Below, piece by piece: positions 44,317 through 53,752 of a stretch of 64,000 nt of DNA. Location of the stretch: NCBI RefSeq assembly GCF_947488515.1, contig NZ_CANKZF010000002.1, forward strand, positions 966,294 to 1,030,293. Reading direction: 5' to 3'. Under the pieces are notes generated by a model, which saw nothing but the letters and a program-made list of their open reading frames with translations, ran no database searches and was not told where the DNA came from. Numbering within the stretch: position 1 is the stretch's first letter; every line of letters starts with the position of its first letter. The position numbers were made by a program, and so were the translations under genes. The DNA comes from an uncultured Nocardioides sp. (GTDB lineage Bacteria; Actinomycetota; Actinomycetes; Propionibacteriales; Nocardioidaceae).

Positions 44317-45480
44317 ATGGCCGGCGGACTGTTCGCCCTCCTCGACGACGTCGCCGCGCTCGCGCGCATCGCAGCAGCCAGCGTGGACGACGTCGGCGCT
44401 GCCGCGGGTCGGGCCAGCGCCAAGGCCGCCGGCGTCGTGGTCGACGACACCGCCGTGACCCCGCAGTACCTCCACGGGTCGGCCGCGGAGCGCGAGCTGC
44501 CGATCATCAAGCAGATCGCCATCGGCTCGCTGCGCAACAAGCTGCTCTTCATCCTCCCCGCCGCGGTGCTGCTCGGACAGTTCCTCCCGTGGCTGCTGCC
44601 GGTGATCCTGATCTTCGGTGGTGGCTTCCTCGCCTACGAGGGTGCCCACAAGGTGCACGAGCGCCTCACCGGGCACTCCACCGAGGCCGAGGAGGACGTG
44701 TCGGACGCGGGGGAGTTCACCCCCGAGCACGAGAAGCGCACGATCGCCAACGCCGTGCGCACCGACTTCATCCTCAGCGCCGAGATCATGGTGATCGCGC
44801 TCAAGGAGGTCGTCAGCTCCGATCCCGACGCGAGCATCTGGATGCGCGCGATCGTGCTGGCGGTCGTCGCGCTGCTGATCACCGTCCTCGTCTACGGCGT
44901 CGTCGCGCTGATCGTGAAGATGGACGACGTCGGCCTCGCCCTGTCCAAGCGCGACTCCCGGGCCTCCCAGCGGATCGGCCTCGGGATGGTCGGCTTCATG
45001 CCGAAGCTGCTCGCCGGCATCTCCCTCATCGGCACGCTGGCCATGCTCTGGGTCGGTGGCCACATCTTCCTGGTCAGCCTCTACGAGATCGGCGGCCACG
45101 ACGGCCTGCTCGAGGGCACCGCCATCGGCGACGCCCTGCACGCGCCGTACGACCTCCTCCACCACTGGGAGGAGGACGTGCACCACGCGATCGGCGGGGC
45201 GCTGGGCGCCCTCGTCGGGTGGCTGCTCAACACCCTCGTCTCCGCCCTCGTCGGCCTCGTCGTCGGGTTCGTGGTGCTGTACGCCCTGCGCGCGGTCGGC
45301 GTCGGTGGTCACGGCGACGAGCACGGCAGCGAGCACGGCAGCGAGCACGGGGACGAGCACGGTGGCGAGCACGGTGGCGAGCACGCTGCGGACCAGGTCC
45401 CGACGGGCTCCGAGGGGCGTGGCGGCGCGACCGGATCGACCCCCACCGACCCGCCCCCCGAGGATTCTCCGAATCGCTGA
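44317..45480 (+). CDS. DUF808 family inner-membrane protein with His/Glu-rich tail
   Basis: The 387-residue protein matches DUF808 (YedI): [38 protein letters not shown], then about six membrane helices (for example [57 protein letters not shown]). The C-terminal tail holds six in-frame copies of a Gly-X-Glu-His unit (residues about 333-356), an unusual addition that may bind metal ions. A TAGGCT -10 element at 44263-44268 gives a leader of about 43 nt with a GAAGGA ribosome binding site. Function unknown. Confidence 0.9.
   Translation: MAGGLFALLDDVAALARIAAASVDDVGAAAGRASAKAAGVVVDDTAVTPQYLHGSAAERELPIIKQIAIGSLRNKLLFILPAAVLLGQFLPWLLPVILIFGGGFLAYEGAHKVHERLTGHSTEAEEDVSDAGEFTPEHEKRTIANAVRTDFILSAEIMVIALKEVVSSDPDASIWMRAIVLAVVALLITVLVYGVVALIVKMDDVGLALSKRDSRASQRIGLGMVGFMPKLLAGISLIGTLAMLWVGGHIFLVSLYEIGGHDGLLEGTAIGDALHAPYDLLHHWEEDVHHAIGGALGALVGWLLNTLVSALVGLVVGFVVLYALRAVGVGGHGDEHGSEHGSEHGDEHGGEHGGEHAADQVPTGSEGRGGATGSTPTDPPPEDSPNR
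45313..45384 (+). repeat. six 12-bp repeats encoding Gly-X-Glu-His
   Basis: Units of the form GGCNNCGAGCAC at 45313, 45325, 45337, 45349, 45361 and 45373, in frame with the DUF808 gene. The X residue is Asp, Ser, Ser, Asp, Gly, Gly. Confidence 0.9.
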
Positions 45481-45572
45481 GGGCGGTTCTACTCTCTTCT
45501 GGTCCGCGCGGGAGATCCCGAGGACGCACAGATGTGCGGCGCAGACGGCTCCACCACACCAGGAGACAACCG

Positions 45573-47024
45573 ATGGACTTCAAGGTCGCCGACCTCAACC
45601 TCGCCGCCTACGGCCGCAAGGAGATCGAGCTCGCCGAGCACGAGATGCCGGGCCTGATGGCCATGCGCGAGCGCTACGGCAAGGAGCAGCCCCTCAAGGG
45701 GGCGCGCATCGCGGGCTCGCTGCACATGACGATCCAGACCGCCGTGCTGATCGAGACCCTCGCGGCCCTCGGCGCGGACATCCGCTGGGCCACCTGCAAC
45801 ATCTTCTCCACCCAGGACCACGCCGCCGCCGCGGTCGTCGTCGGCCACCCGTCCACGGGGGGCACCCCCGAGGACCCGAAGGGCGTGCCGGTCTTCGCGT
45901 GGAAGGGTGAGAGCCTCGCCGAGTACTGGGACGAAGCCGAGAAGGTCTTCGACTTCGCCGAGGGCGGCCCCAACATGCTGCTCGACGACGGCGGCGACAT
46001 CACGATGCTGCTGCACCTCGGTGTCGAGTACGAGAAGGCGGGCGCCGTCCCGTCGCAGGACTCCACCGACAACGAGGAGTTCAAGGAGGTGCTGCGCGTC
46101 CTGGCCCGCTCGCTCGAGGCCGACCCGCAGCGCTGGACCAAGCGCGCCCCCATGGTCAAGGGAGTCTCCGAGGAGACCACGACCGGCGTGCTGCGGCTCT
46201 ACGAGCGCTTCAAGGAGGGCACCCTCCTGTTCCCGGCGATCAACGTCAACGACTCGGTCACCAAGTCCAAGTTCGACAACAAGTACGGCTGCCGCCACTC
46301 GCTCGTCGACGGCATCAACCGCGCCACCGACGTGATGATCGGCGGCAAGGTCGCCGTCGTCTGCGGCTACGGCGACGTCGGCAAGGGCTCCGCGGAGTCG
46401 CTGCGCGGCCAGGGTGCCCGCGTCATCGTGACCGAGATCGACCCCATCTGCGCACTGCAGGCCGCGATGGACGGCTACGAGGTCAAGCGCCTCGACTCGG
46501 TCGTCGAGACCGCCGACATCTTCATCACCACGACCGGGAACTTCGACATCATCACCGTCGAGCACTTCCACAAGATGAAGCACCAGGCGATCGTCGGCAA
46601 CATCGGTCACTTCGACAACGAGATCAACATGGCGGGCCTCGCCAGGATCCCCGGCATCGTCAAGGACGAGATCAAGCCGCAGGTCCACCAGTGGATCTTC
46701 CCCAGCGAGGACGACAAGCCCGGCAAGAAGATCATCGTGCTGTCGGAGGGTCGCCTGCTCAACCTGGGCAACGCCACCGGCCACCCGTCGTTCGTCATGT
46801 CGAACTCCTTCACCAACCAGGTGCTGGCCCAGGTCGACCTGTTCACCAAGGCCGACTCGTACGAGCTGGGCGTGCACGTGCTGCCCAAGCACCTCGACGA
46901 GGAGGTCGCCCGGCTGCACCTCGACGCCCTCGGCGTCGAGCTGACCGAGCTCTCCAAGGAGCAGGCCGCCTACCTGGGCGTCCCGGTCGAGGGTCCGTAC
47001 AAGCCCGAGCACTACCGCTACTGA
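45573..47024 (+). CDS. ahcY: adenosylhomocysteinase
   Basis: Splits S-adenosylhomocysteine into adenosine and homocysteine, using NAD, and thus clears the product of methyltransferases. The 483-residue length is normal for the bacterial form. Hallmarks: [37 protein letters not shown]-binding [16 protein letters not shown], and the C-terminal PEHYRY. The ATG has an AGGAGA ribosome binding site 7 nt upstream. Upstream, a TACTCT-like -10 suggests a leader of about 70 nt. Confidence 0.98.
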   Translation: MDFKVADLNLAAYGRKEIELAEHEMPGLMAMRERYGKEQPLKGARIAGSLHMTIQTAVLIETLAALGADIRWATCNIFSTQDHAAAAVVVGHPSTGGTPEDPKGVPVFAWKGESLAEYWDEAEKVFDFAEGGPNMLLDDGGDITMLLHLGVEYEKAGAVPSQDSTDNEEFKEVLRVLARSLEADPQRWTKRAPMVKGVSEETTTGVLRLYERFKEGTLLFPAINVNDSVTKSKFDNKYGCRHSLVDGINRATDVMIGGKVAVVCGYGDVGKGSAESLRGQGARVIVTEIDPICALQAAMDGYEVKRLDSVVETADIFITTTGNFDIITVEHFHKMKHQAIVGNIGHFDNEINMAGLARIPGIVKDEIKPQVHQWIFPSEDDKPGKKIIVLSEGRLLNLGNATGHPSFVMSNSFTNQVLAQVDLFTKADSYELGVHVLPKHLDEEVARLHLDALGVELTELSKEQAAYLGVPVEGPYKPEHYRY

Positions 47025-47066
47025 GCACGCGCACGCGTTCGGCTGAGGTCGGTCGTGGTGCCCCAA

Positions 47067-47072
47067 TAGACT
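47067..47072 (+). promoter_or_regulatory. -10 element, leaderless start of mtrA
   Basis: TAGACT followed by 6 nt and the ATG at 47079; no ribosome binding site is present. Confidence 0.6.
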
Positions 47073-47078
47073 GGCGCC

Positions 47079-47777
47079 ATGACCGACTTCGCCGAACCAG
47101 CACGTGGCAGCGTGCTCGTGGTCGACGACGACCCCTCCCTGGCGGAGATGTTGTCCATCGTCCTGCGCCAGGAGGGGTTCGACAGCCGCATCGTGGGGCG
47201 CGGTGACGTGGCCCTCGACGCGTTCCGCGACTACCGGCCGGACCTGGTGCTGCTCGACCTGATGCTCCCCGGCAAGGACGGCATCGACGTCTGCAAGGAG
47301 ATCCGCGCCGAGTCCGGCGTGCCGATCGTGATGCTCACCGCGAAGGGCGACACCATCGACGTGGTCGTCGGCCTGGAGTCCGGTGCCGACGACTACATCG
47401 TCAAGCCGTTCAAGCCCAAGGAGCTCATCGCGCGCGTCCGTGCGCGGGTGCGCCGCCACGACGTCACCCCCGGCGAGGGGCTGACGATCGGTGACGTGTC
47501 GATCGACGTGGCGGGCCACTCGGTGACCCGTGCGGGCGAGCCGATCAACCTGACCCCGCTCGAGTTCGACCTGCTGGTGTGCCTCGCGCGCAAGCCGTGG
47601 CAGGTCTTCACCCGGGAGGTGCTGCTCGAGCAGGTCTGGGGCTACCGCCACAGCGCCGACACCCGGCTGGTCAACGTGCACGTCCAGCGCCTGCGCTCCA
47701 AGGTCGAGCACGACCCGGAGAACCCGGAGGTCGTCGTGACCGTCCGCGGCGTGGGCTACAAGGCCGGCAAGTCCTAG
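47079..47777 (+). CDS. mtrA: OmpR-family response regulator MtrA
   Basis: The 232-residue regulator has a receiver with VVDDDPSLAEML, phosphorylated Asp at residue 60 (LLDLMLPGKDG) and the Lys switch (DDYIVKPFKPKEL). The OmpR winged helix contains INLTPLEFDLLVCLARKPWQVFTREVLLEQVWGYRHSADTRLVNVH, written here as family hallmark segments near residues 150-200. MtrA regulates cell division and wall remodelling genes in actinobacteria. It is followed after 9 bp by mtrB and then lpqB, the conserved operon. Leaderless start. Confidence 0.97.
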   Translation: MTDFAEPARGSVLVVDDDPSLAEMLSIVLRQEGFDSRIVGRGDVALDAFRDYRPDLVLLDLMLPGKDGIDVCKEIRAESGVPIVMLTAKGDTIDVVVGLESGADDYIVKPFKPKELIARVRARVRRHDVTPGEGLTIGDVSIDVAGHSVTRAGEPINLTPLEFDLLVCLARKPWQVFTREVLLEQVWGYRHSADTRLVNVHVQRLRSKVEHDPENPEVVVTVRGVGYKAGKS

Positions 47778-47786
47778 GAGCCACCG

Positions 47787-49388
47787 GTGAGCATGCGTGA
47801 CCGGCTCCCACCGGTGCTGCGGCACGGGCCCGCCTTCTGGCGGCGCTCGGTGCAGGCGCGCGTCGTGGTCAGCACGGTCCTGCTCTCGGCTGCGGTCGTC
47901 GGCATCGTCGGCTGGTTCCTCATGCAGCAGACCCGTGACGGGCTGCTCGACCACCGGGTCGAAGCCGTGGTGCAGGAGGCGGAGGGCGAGACCGAGGCGG
48001 CCCGCGCCGCGCTGGCTGCCACGCCCGGCATCGACGCCGACGAGTCGGCCCAGCAGCAGGCGCTCGTCGAGCCGATCCAGGCGCGCGGGACGACGCGCGG
48101 CTTCGCCGTGGTGCTGTCCCCGCCGATCGACAAGGGGCTCCGGCTGGCCGACGGTGGTGCGAAGTTCACCGAGGGCCTCGACCTGTCCAGCGTCCCGGAG
48201 ACCCTCGAGGCCCGCTTCGACTCACTGTCGCCGACGGCATGGACGTTCACCGACATCCGCACCACGCGTCCGATCCAGGGCCTGCCCGACGGCCCCGGCA
48301 TCGTGGTCGGCAGCCAGGTCCGGCTCCCGGCCGACGACAACACCTACACGCTCTACTACCTCTACCCGCTGGCCGAGCAGGAGGAGACGCTCGCGCTCGT
48401 CTCGCGGGCCATGCTCGTCGCCGGCGTGCCGCTGCTGCTGCTCGTGGCGGGGCTGACCTGGCTGGTGACCCGCCAGGTGGTGACGCCGATCCGGATGGCC
48501 CGCCGGGTCGCCGAGCGGCTGGCGGCCGGCCAGCTCCAGGAGCGCCTGCGCGTCACCGGCGAGGACGACCTGGCGCGGCTCGCGACGTCGTTCAACCAGA
48601 TGGCCTCCAACCTCCAGAAGCAGATCCGGCAGCTCGAGGAGCTCAGCCGGCTCCAGCGGCGCTTCGTCTCCGACGTCTCCCACGAGCTGCGCACGCCGAT
48701 CACCACCGTGCGGATGGCCAGCGACGTCATCCACGACGCCAAGCCGTTCCTCGACCCGGTCACCGGTCGGGCGGCCGAGCTGCTCCAGAAGGAGCTCGAC
48801 CGCTTCGAGACGCTCCTGGCCGACCTCCTCGAGATCAGCCGCTTCGACGCCGGTGCCGCCGTGCTCGAGACCGAGGACGTCGACCTGGTCGACGTCGTCC
48901 GGCGCGTCGTCGACATGACCTCGGTGCTCGCCGCCCAGCGCGACACCCGCGTGGTGCTGCACGACCCCGGCACGCCGTGCGTCGCGGAGGCCGACGTACG
49001 CCGCGTGGAGCGGATCGTGCGCAACCTCGTCACCAACGCCATCGACCACGCCGAGTGCCGCGACGTCGAGATCTTCGTCGGCGCGGATCTCCAGTCCGCC
49101 GCCATCGCGGTCCGCGACCACGGCGTGGGCCTCGGGCCGGGGGAGTCCGCGATGGTCTTCAACCGGTTCTGGCGCGCCGACCCGGCGCGGGCCCGCACCA
49201 GCGGCGGCACCGGGCTCGGCCTGTCGATCTCGCTCGAGGACACCCACCTGCACGGGGGGTGGCTCCAGGCGTGGGGCCGTCCCGGCGAGGGTGCCCAGTT
49301 CCGCCTGACCCTGCCCCGCCGGCTCGGCACCCAGCTGCGCCACTCGCCGCTGCCGCTGGTCCCCGTCGACGCCCGGGAGACGGCATGA
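47787..49388 (+). CDS. mtrB: sensor histidine kinase MtrB
   Basis: The 533-residue kinase has membrane helices at about 27-47 and 205-225, flanking an extracellular domain, then HAMP, HisKA with His299 (SDVSHELRTPITTVRM), and HATPase with NLVTNAIDHA, GVGLGPGESAMVFNRFWR and GGTGLGLSIS. It phosphorylates MtrA. LpqB, encoded next, modulates MtrB. The GTG at 47787 follows AGGAG; an internal ATG two codons later is a possible alternative. The last codons are part of a 12-bp tandem repeat spanning the lpqB start. Confidence 0.96.
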   Translation: MSMRDRLPPVLRHGPAFWRRSVQARVVVSTVLLSAAVVGIVGWFLMQQTRDGLLDHRVEAVVQEAEGETEAARAALAATPGIDADESAQQQALVEPIQARGTTRGFAVVLSPPIDKGLRLADGGAKFTEGLDLSSVPETLEARFDSLSPTAWTFTDIRTTRPIQGLPDGPGIVVGSQVRLPADDNTYTLYYLYPLAEQEETLALVSRAMLVAGVPLLLLVAGLTWLVTRQVVTPIRMARRVAERLAAGQLQERLRVTGEDDLARLATSFNQMASNLQKQIRQLEELSRLQRRFVSDVSHELRTPITTVRMASDVIHDAKPFLDPVTGRAAELLQKELDRFETLLADLLEISRFDAGAAVLETEDVDLVDVVRRVVDMTSVLAAQRDTRVVLHDPGTPCVAEADVRRVERIVRNLVTNAIDHAECRDVEIFVGADLQSAAIAVRDHGVGLGPGESAMVFNRFWRADPARARTSGGTGLGLSISLEDTHLHGGWLQAWGRPGEGAQFRLTLPRRLGTQLRHSPLPLVPVDARETA

Positions 49389-49409
49389 GAGACGGCACGA
49401 GAGACGGCA
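49374..49409 (+). repeat. three 12-bp tandem repeats across mtrB stop and lpqB start
   Basis: Units at 49374, 49386 and 49398 share GAGACGGCA. They create ATGs at 49385 and 49409, so lpqB has two in-frame start choices and a repeated N-terminus (RDGTRDGM). Confidence 0.8.
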
Positions 49410-51163
49410 TGACGAGGCGTCGCGCCGTCCGGGCGGCGCGCGTGCTCGGCCTGGTGACGGTCGCCGCGCTGCTGGCGGGCTGCGTGCGGATGCCGACCTC
49501 CGGCCCCGTGGTCGAGTCGGAGGGCACCGGCGGGTCCCAGGACGCCCCCGGCATCTCCTTCGACCCCCGGCCCCCGCAGGACGGGCAGGCCACCGGTGAG
49601 GTGGTGGAGGGCTTCTTCGAGGCGATGAAGGCCACGCCGGTCAGCGTCAGCGTGGCACGCCAGTTCCTCTCCCGGGAGGCGGCGGAGGCGTGGGTGCCCG
49701 AGCAGCAGATCATCACCTACGCCGAGCTCGGCGACCCGACGGCCGGCACCTCGGTGCGCGTGTCGCTGGACGACGTCAACACCTACGACGCGCGCGGCGC
49801 CTGGCAGCGGACCCGCGGCGGCACCACCCTGTCCCTCGGTCTGGTCAAGGAGGACGGCGAGTGGCGCATCGACGAGGTGCCCGACGCCCTCATCGTGCCG
49901 GAGACGTGGTTCGACGACTGGTACGAGCGGGCCTCGCTCTACTACTTCGACCCCACGACCGAGATCATGGTCCCCGAGCCGGTGTTCGTGCCCCGCGGTG
50001 ACCAGTTCGCGTCGTCGCTGGTGCGCGGGCTGCTGACCCGGTCGTCCTCGGACCTGCAGGACGTCACGCGCAGCTACTTCCCACCGGGCACCACGCACGG
50101 TCTCTCGGTGCCGATCACCTCCGGCGTCGCGCAGGTCTCCCTCTCCGGCGACCCCGACGCGGTGGACGAGCTGACCGCGCAGCGGATGCTGGCCCAGCTC
50201 GTCTGGACGCTCCGGCAGGAGCCGCGCATCGGTGCCGTCCAGCTCAGCATCGGCGGTCGGACGATCGTCGGACCCAGCGGCTCGCCGCAGGTCAGCCTGC
50301 AGTTCGGCAGCGGCTACGACCCCAACGGTGTGCCCGCCACCACCGACCTGTTCGCGCTGGACCAGGGACGTGTCGTCACCGGTCCGATGGGCGAGCTCCT
50401 GCCCACCCTCGGCCCGCTCGGGCAGGAGGAGCCCGGCTACGACCTGCGCTCCATCGGCGCCAGCCTCTCCGGCGTCCGGGTGGCGGGAGTCACCTCCACG
50501 GGCACGGACCTGGTGGTGGCGCCGACCGAGTCGCCCTCCGGGGAGGTGGCGACCGTCATCTTCGAGGCCGTCGACCTGGCCGCGCCGCACTGGGACTACC
50601 GCGACCGCATCTGGGTGCTCGACCGCAACAACGGCCGCGCGCGGGTGTTCCAGGTCGTCGACGGGGCGGCCGAGGAGATGGCCGTACCGGGGTTCACCGG
50701 GCGCCGGCTCACCGAGCTGATCGTCTCGCGCGACGGCAGCCGGCTGGTGGCCGTCGTGCGGACCGGCAAGGCGGACCGTGTCGTCTCGGTGCGGGTCCGG
50801 CACGACTCCGGCGGAGCCGTGACCGGGTTCACCGGGCCGCAGGTGCTGCCCGAGCCCGTGGAGGGCACCGCGCGGATCCGGGACATCGCCTGGCGCTCGC
50901 CCACGACGGTCTCGGTGCTGCGGGACATCATCACCGAGGGGCTCTCGCAGGTGCGAACGGTCTCCGTCGACGGGGCCCCGGGCGAGATCTCGACCGGCGG
51001 CACGACGACCCTGCGCGGTCGCATCCGCACGCTCGTGTCCAGCCCGGTGGAGATCGTCGAGGCCTACGCCGTGGCTGGACGCTCGGTGTTCGCCCTCACG
51101 CGGCCCGAGCGCTCGGTGCCCGACCTGCCGCCCGGACTGACGTCGCTCACCTACGTCGGCTGA
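49385..51163 (+). CDS. lpqB: lipoprotein LpqB
   Basis: The 592-residue lipoprotein has a lipobox LLAG-Cys33 (VTVAALLAGCVRMPTSGPV). After the lipid anchor comes the GerMN domain (about 150-320), then a beta-propeller-like C-terminal half (WDYRDRIWVLDRNNGRARVFQV). LpqB interacts with the sensor domain of MtrB in mycobacteria and affects MtrA phosphorylation. The ATG lies in the mtrB stop (ATGA, 49385-49388), with an alternative ATG at 49409. Confidence 0.95.
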   Translation: MRDGTRDGMTRRRAVRAARVLGLVTVAALLAGCVRMPTSGPVVESEGTGGSQDAPGISFDPRPPQDGQATGEVVEGFFEAMKATPVSVSVARQFLSREAAEAWVPEQQIITYAELGDPTAGTSVRVSLDDVNTYDARGAWQRTRGGTTLSLGLVKEDGEWRIDEVPDALIVPETWFDDWYERASLYYFDPTTEIMVPEPVFVPRGDQFASSLVRGLLTRSSSDLQDVTRSYFPPGTTHGLSVPITSGVAQVSLSGDPDAVDELTAQRMLAQLVWTLRQEPRIGAVQLSIGGRTIVGPSGSPQVSLQFGSGYDPNGVPATTDLFALDQGRVVTGPMGELLPTLGPLGQEEPGYDLRSIGASLSGVRVAGVTSTGTDLVVAPTESPSGEVATVIFEAVDLAAPHWDYRDRIWVLDRNNGRARVFQVVDGAAEEMAVPGFTGRRLTELIVSRDGSRLVAVVRTGKADRVVSVRVRHDSGGAVTGFTGPQVLPEPVEGTARIRDIAWRSPTTVSVLRDIITEGLSQVRTVSVDGAPGEISTGGTTTLRGRIRTLVSSPVEIVEAYAVAGRSVFALTRPERSVPDLPPGLTSLTYVG

Positions 51164-51221
51164 TCCACAGGCGCCGCGCCTGCGGTTGCCGTCGTACGAC
51201 ACCTGCTGCTGGCATGGCCGG

Positions 51222-51938
51222 GTGCTCGACGAGGCCCTCGACCTGTTCCTCGGCAGCCGGTGCGTGGGCTGCGACCTGCCCGGCCGGATGCTCTGCCCGG
51301 CCTGCCGCGACGGCCTGTCCGGCCGGCCGCGGGTGGCGTGGCCGGCACCCGTGCCCGACGGGCTCGTGACGCCCTGGGTCGCGGAGGCGTACGACGGTGC
51401 GGTGCGAGCGCTGGTGGTGGGGCACAAGGACCGCGGCCAGTGGGGCCACCGGCGGGTGCTGGGCGACCTGCTCGCGCAGGCGGTCCAGGGGGCCGCCGCC
51501 GACCTCGACCCCGCGGTGCCGCTGCTGCTGGTCCCGGTGCCGTCGCGGCCGGGTGCCGGCCGTCGTCGCGGCTACGAGGCCACCGAGGCGCTCGTGCGCC
51601 GGGCCGCGTCCCGCGTACGTCGCGAGCGACCTTCGGCGCTCGCGCCGCTGCTGGTCTCGCGCGGGGCCGCCGACCAGGCCGGCCTCGACGCGGGGGACCG
51701 GGCCACCAACGTGGCCGGATCGATGCACTGCCCCTCCGCCGCGCTCGCACGGGTCGGCCGCCGGTGGAGCCGCGCCCACGTCCTTGTCTGCGACGACGTG
51801 CTGACCACCGGATCGACCGCCCGTGAGGCCCAGCGGGCCCTCGAGGCGGTGGGCCTGCCACCCGTCGCGGTCGCTGCGGTGGCGGCCACCCGGCGGCGTG
51901 CCGGCCCTGGGGGCCAGATGTCCCGGACCGACAGGTGA
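51222..51938 (+). CDS. ComF family phosphoribosyltransferase-like protein
   Basis: About 238 residues. N-terminal zinc-ribbon cysteines 14, 17, 25, 28 (SRCVGCDLPGRMLCPAC), middle VAEAYDGAVRALVVGHKDRG and the PRPP-binding loop VLVCDDVLTTGSTAREA at the end. ComF-like proteins are linked to DNA uptake in naturally competent bacteria, but in actinobacteria they are widespread without a known competence role. The start is uncertain: a TTG at 51186 would add 12 residues. The gene lies between lpqB and hpf, a conserved order. Confidence 0.88.
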   Translation: MLDEALDLFLGSRCVGCDLPGRMLCPACRDGLSGRPRVAWPAPVPDGLVTPWVAEAYDGAVRALVVGHKDRGQWGHRRVLGDLLAQAVQGAAADLDPAVPLLLVPVPSRPGAGRRRGYEATEALVRRAASRVRRERPSALAPLLVSRGAADQAGLDAGDRATNVAGSMHCPSAALARVGRRWSRAHVLVCDDVLTTGSTAREAQRALEAVGLPPVAVAAVAATRRRAGPGGQMSRTDR

Positions 51939-51946
51939 CCCCACGG

Positions 51947-51975
51947 TTGGCCCGATGCGGTTGAGGGGCTAGCGT
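51947..51975 (+). promoter_or_regulatory. promoter of hpf with long leader
   Basis: TTGGCC (51947-51952) and TAGCGT (51970-51975) are 17 bp apart and lie directly after the ComF-like gene. Transcription would begin near 51982, giving a leader of about 390 nt before hpf. Confidence 0.55.
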
Positions 51976-51981
51976 CTTGTC

Positions 51982-52372
51982 ATGGAGTCCGCCCGGGTCC
52001 GTGGTTGCGTCACGGAGAGGGCTGCGCGCGGCACCGCGAGGTGCAGCGACAGGCCAGACCCGTGGCAAGCCGATGCCAGTCGCAGGCGAAACGGTCCACG
52101 TAAGTCCCCGGGCACCGCGCTGCTCTGCAGCCCGACGCCCGTCGGACGATCACGGTGCGGCTTAGAAGTAAGTCCTGCCTCGTCGCCGGCACCAGATGTG
52201 CCGGACGCCGGGAGAAGGCCAGTAGTGACGGAGAAGTTGCGAACGCTTCAGCAGGCGGTTGTGGGGTCGAAGACCAGGTCGGCCGGGCGGGCTCCATCCC
52301 ACCCTGCCCCGGCGGGCGTTCCGCCGCGGCGAATGGAGGGGTGCGGACCGTTCGCTAGTTGAGGAGGTTCAC
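51982..52372 (+). other. long structured 5' leader or small RNA upstream of hpf
   Basis: No frame here shows protein-coding character, although an ATG at 51982 opens 126 codons. The sequence contains several stem-loops, for example CCGGCAC/GTGCCGG with a 5-nt loop near 52188-52206 and CCGAC/GTCGG near 52132. Functions such as a regulatory leader, an attenuator or a separate small RNA are possible. The hpf ribosome binding site GAGGAGG lies at the end. Confidence 0.5.
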
Positions 52373-52987
52373 ATGGAGGTTGTGGTCACGGGACGGCACT
52401 GCGAGGTGTCCGACCGGTTCCGCGAGCACGTGTCCGAGAAGCTCAGCCGTCTGGAGAAGCACGATCACCGCATCATGCGCGTCCAGGTGGAGGTGGAGCT
52501 CGAGAAGAACCCCCGCCAGCACGACCGCTCGACGAAGGTCGAGCTCACGGCATTCTCCAAGGGGCCGGTGATCCGCGCCGAGGCTGCCGCCGAGGACAAG
52601 ATGGGTGCCCTCGACCTGGCCCTCGACAAGATGCAGGCCCAGATGCGTCGCGCGGCCGACCGCCGCCGCGTGCACAAGGGACGCAACGCGCACGTCGGCG
52701 TGGGCGAGGCCCTCGCCTCGTTGCCAGAGGTCGAGGACGCCTCCGCCGACGACGAGGGGGTCGTCGAGCGCAAGGTCGGCCCGATCACGGTGACGGGTGA
52801 CGGACCGCTCGTGGTCCGCGAGAAGTCGCACACCGCGATCGCGATGACCCTCGACCAGGCCCTCTACGAGATGGAGCTCGTCGGGCACGACTTCTACCTC
52901 TTCGTGGACAAGGAGAGCGAGCGGCCGTCGGTGGTCTACCGCCGCCGCGGCTACGACTACGGAGTCATCTCGCTCGAGGTGGACTGA
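52373..52987 (+). CDS. hpf: ribosome hibernation promoting factor, long form
   Basis: The 204-residue protein has the S30AE domain at about 1-100 (MEVVVTGRHCEVSDRFREHV) and the C-terminal dimerisation domain at about 145-204 (MTLDQALYEMELVGHDFYLF, then VVYRRRGYDYGVISL). Long HPF dimerises 70S ribosomes to 100S particles in stationary phase. Start by GAGGAGG ribosome binding site 6 nt upstream. The long leader may adjust expression. Confidence 0.96.
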   Translation: MEVVVTGRHCEVSDRFREHVSEKLSRLEKHDHRIMRVQVEVELEKNPRQHDRSTKVELTAFSKGPVIRAEAAAEDKMGALDLALDKMQAQMRRAADRRRVHKGRNAHVGVGEALASLPEVEDASADDEGVVERKVGPITVTGDGPLVVREKSHTAIAMTLDQALYEMELVGHDFYLFVDKESERPSVVYRRRGYDYGVISLEVD

Positions 52988-53008
52988 ACCGTCCACTGCC
53001 CCCGGTCG

Positions 53009-53032
53009 CGCGCGCATGACATGATGCGCGCG
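53009..53032. promoter_or_regulatory. inverted repeat over promoter and start of orphan regulator
   Basis: Arms CGCGCGCAT (53009-53017) and ATGCGCGCG (53024-53032) with a 6-nt centre. The site covers a CATGAT -10-like element and the first base of the GTG, so a bound protein would block transcription; autoregulation is a natural guess. Confidence 0.5.
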
Positions 53033-53712
53033 TGACCGAGGCAACATCAGCTGGGACCGAACCCGTCCGCGTCCTGGTCGTCGACGACCAGGAGCTCTTC
53101 CGTCGTGGCCTCATCATGCTGCTGGGTGGAGACATCGACATCGAGGTGGTCGGCGAGGCCGCCGACGGCATCACCGCCACCGAGCTGGCGATCACCACCG
53201 CGCCCGACGTGATCCTGCTCGACGTACGGATGCCGCGTCGCACCGGCGTCGAGGCCTGTCGGGCGATCAAGGAGGCCGTGCCGGCCACCAAGATCATCAT
53301 GCTCACCGTCTCCGACGAGGAGGCCGACCTCTACGAGTCGGTCAAGAACGGTGCCGCCGGCTACCTCCTCAAGGACTCCTCGATCGAGGAGGTCGCCCAG
53401 GCGATCCGCGTGGTCAACGAGGGCCAGTCCCTGATCAGCCCCTCCATGGCCGTCAAGCTCATCGACGAGTTCAAGCAGATGTCGAAGCCCGAGCGCGAGC
53501 AGGGCCCGGCCCTGCGGCTCACCGAGCGCGAGCTCGAGGTCCTGCGCCTCGTGGCCAAGGGCCTCAACAACCGTGAGGTCGCCAAGGAGCTGTTCATCTC
53601 CGAGAACACGGTCAAGAACCACGTCCGCAACATCCTGGAGAAGCTGCAGCTCCACTCCCGCATGGAGGCCGTCATGTACGCCATGCGCGAGAAGCTCCTC
53701 GACCTGCCCTGA
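53032..53712 (+). CDS. orphan NarL/LuxR-family response regulator
   Basis: The 226-residue regulator has a receiver with [16 protein letters not shown], Asp64 ([11 protein letters not shown]) and Lys in [10 protein letters not shown], and a LuxR HTH ([36 protein letters not shown]). No kinase gene is adjacent. Its place between hpf and secA is conserved in other actinobacteria, suggesting a core role. The receiver has all residues needed for phosphorylation. A GTG start directly behind the -10-like CATGAT suggests a leaderless message. Confidence 0.93.
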   Translation: MTEATSAGTEPVRVLVVDDQELFRRGLIMLLGGDIDIEVVGEAADGITATELAITTAPDVILLDVRMPRRTGVEACRAIKEAVPATKIIMLTVSDEEADLYESVKNGAAGYLLKDSSIEEVAQAIRVVNEGQSLISPSMAVKLIDEFKQMSKPEREQGPALRLTERELEVLRLVAKGLNNREVAKELFISENTVKNHVRNILEKLQLHSRMEAVMYAMREKLLDLP

Positions 53713-53752
53713 CCTGCCCGGCGCTGTCGGTCCTGTCTGGTTGAGTTCACGC

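Noticed and set aside
45481..45572. Possible SAH riboswitch upstream of ahcY
   Set aside because: A GAGGA-like string is present but the conserved core and the closing CAGGCTC-type segment of the SAH riboswitch are missing.
51982..52362. 126-codon frame in the hpf leader with a leaderless-type -10
   Set aside because: Composition is Arg/Ser/Pro-rich without any fold or motif; a non-coding leader is the simpler reading.
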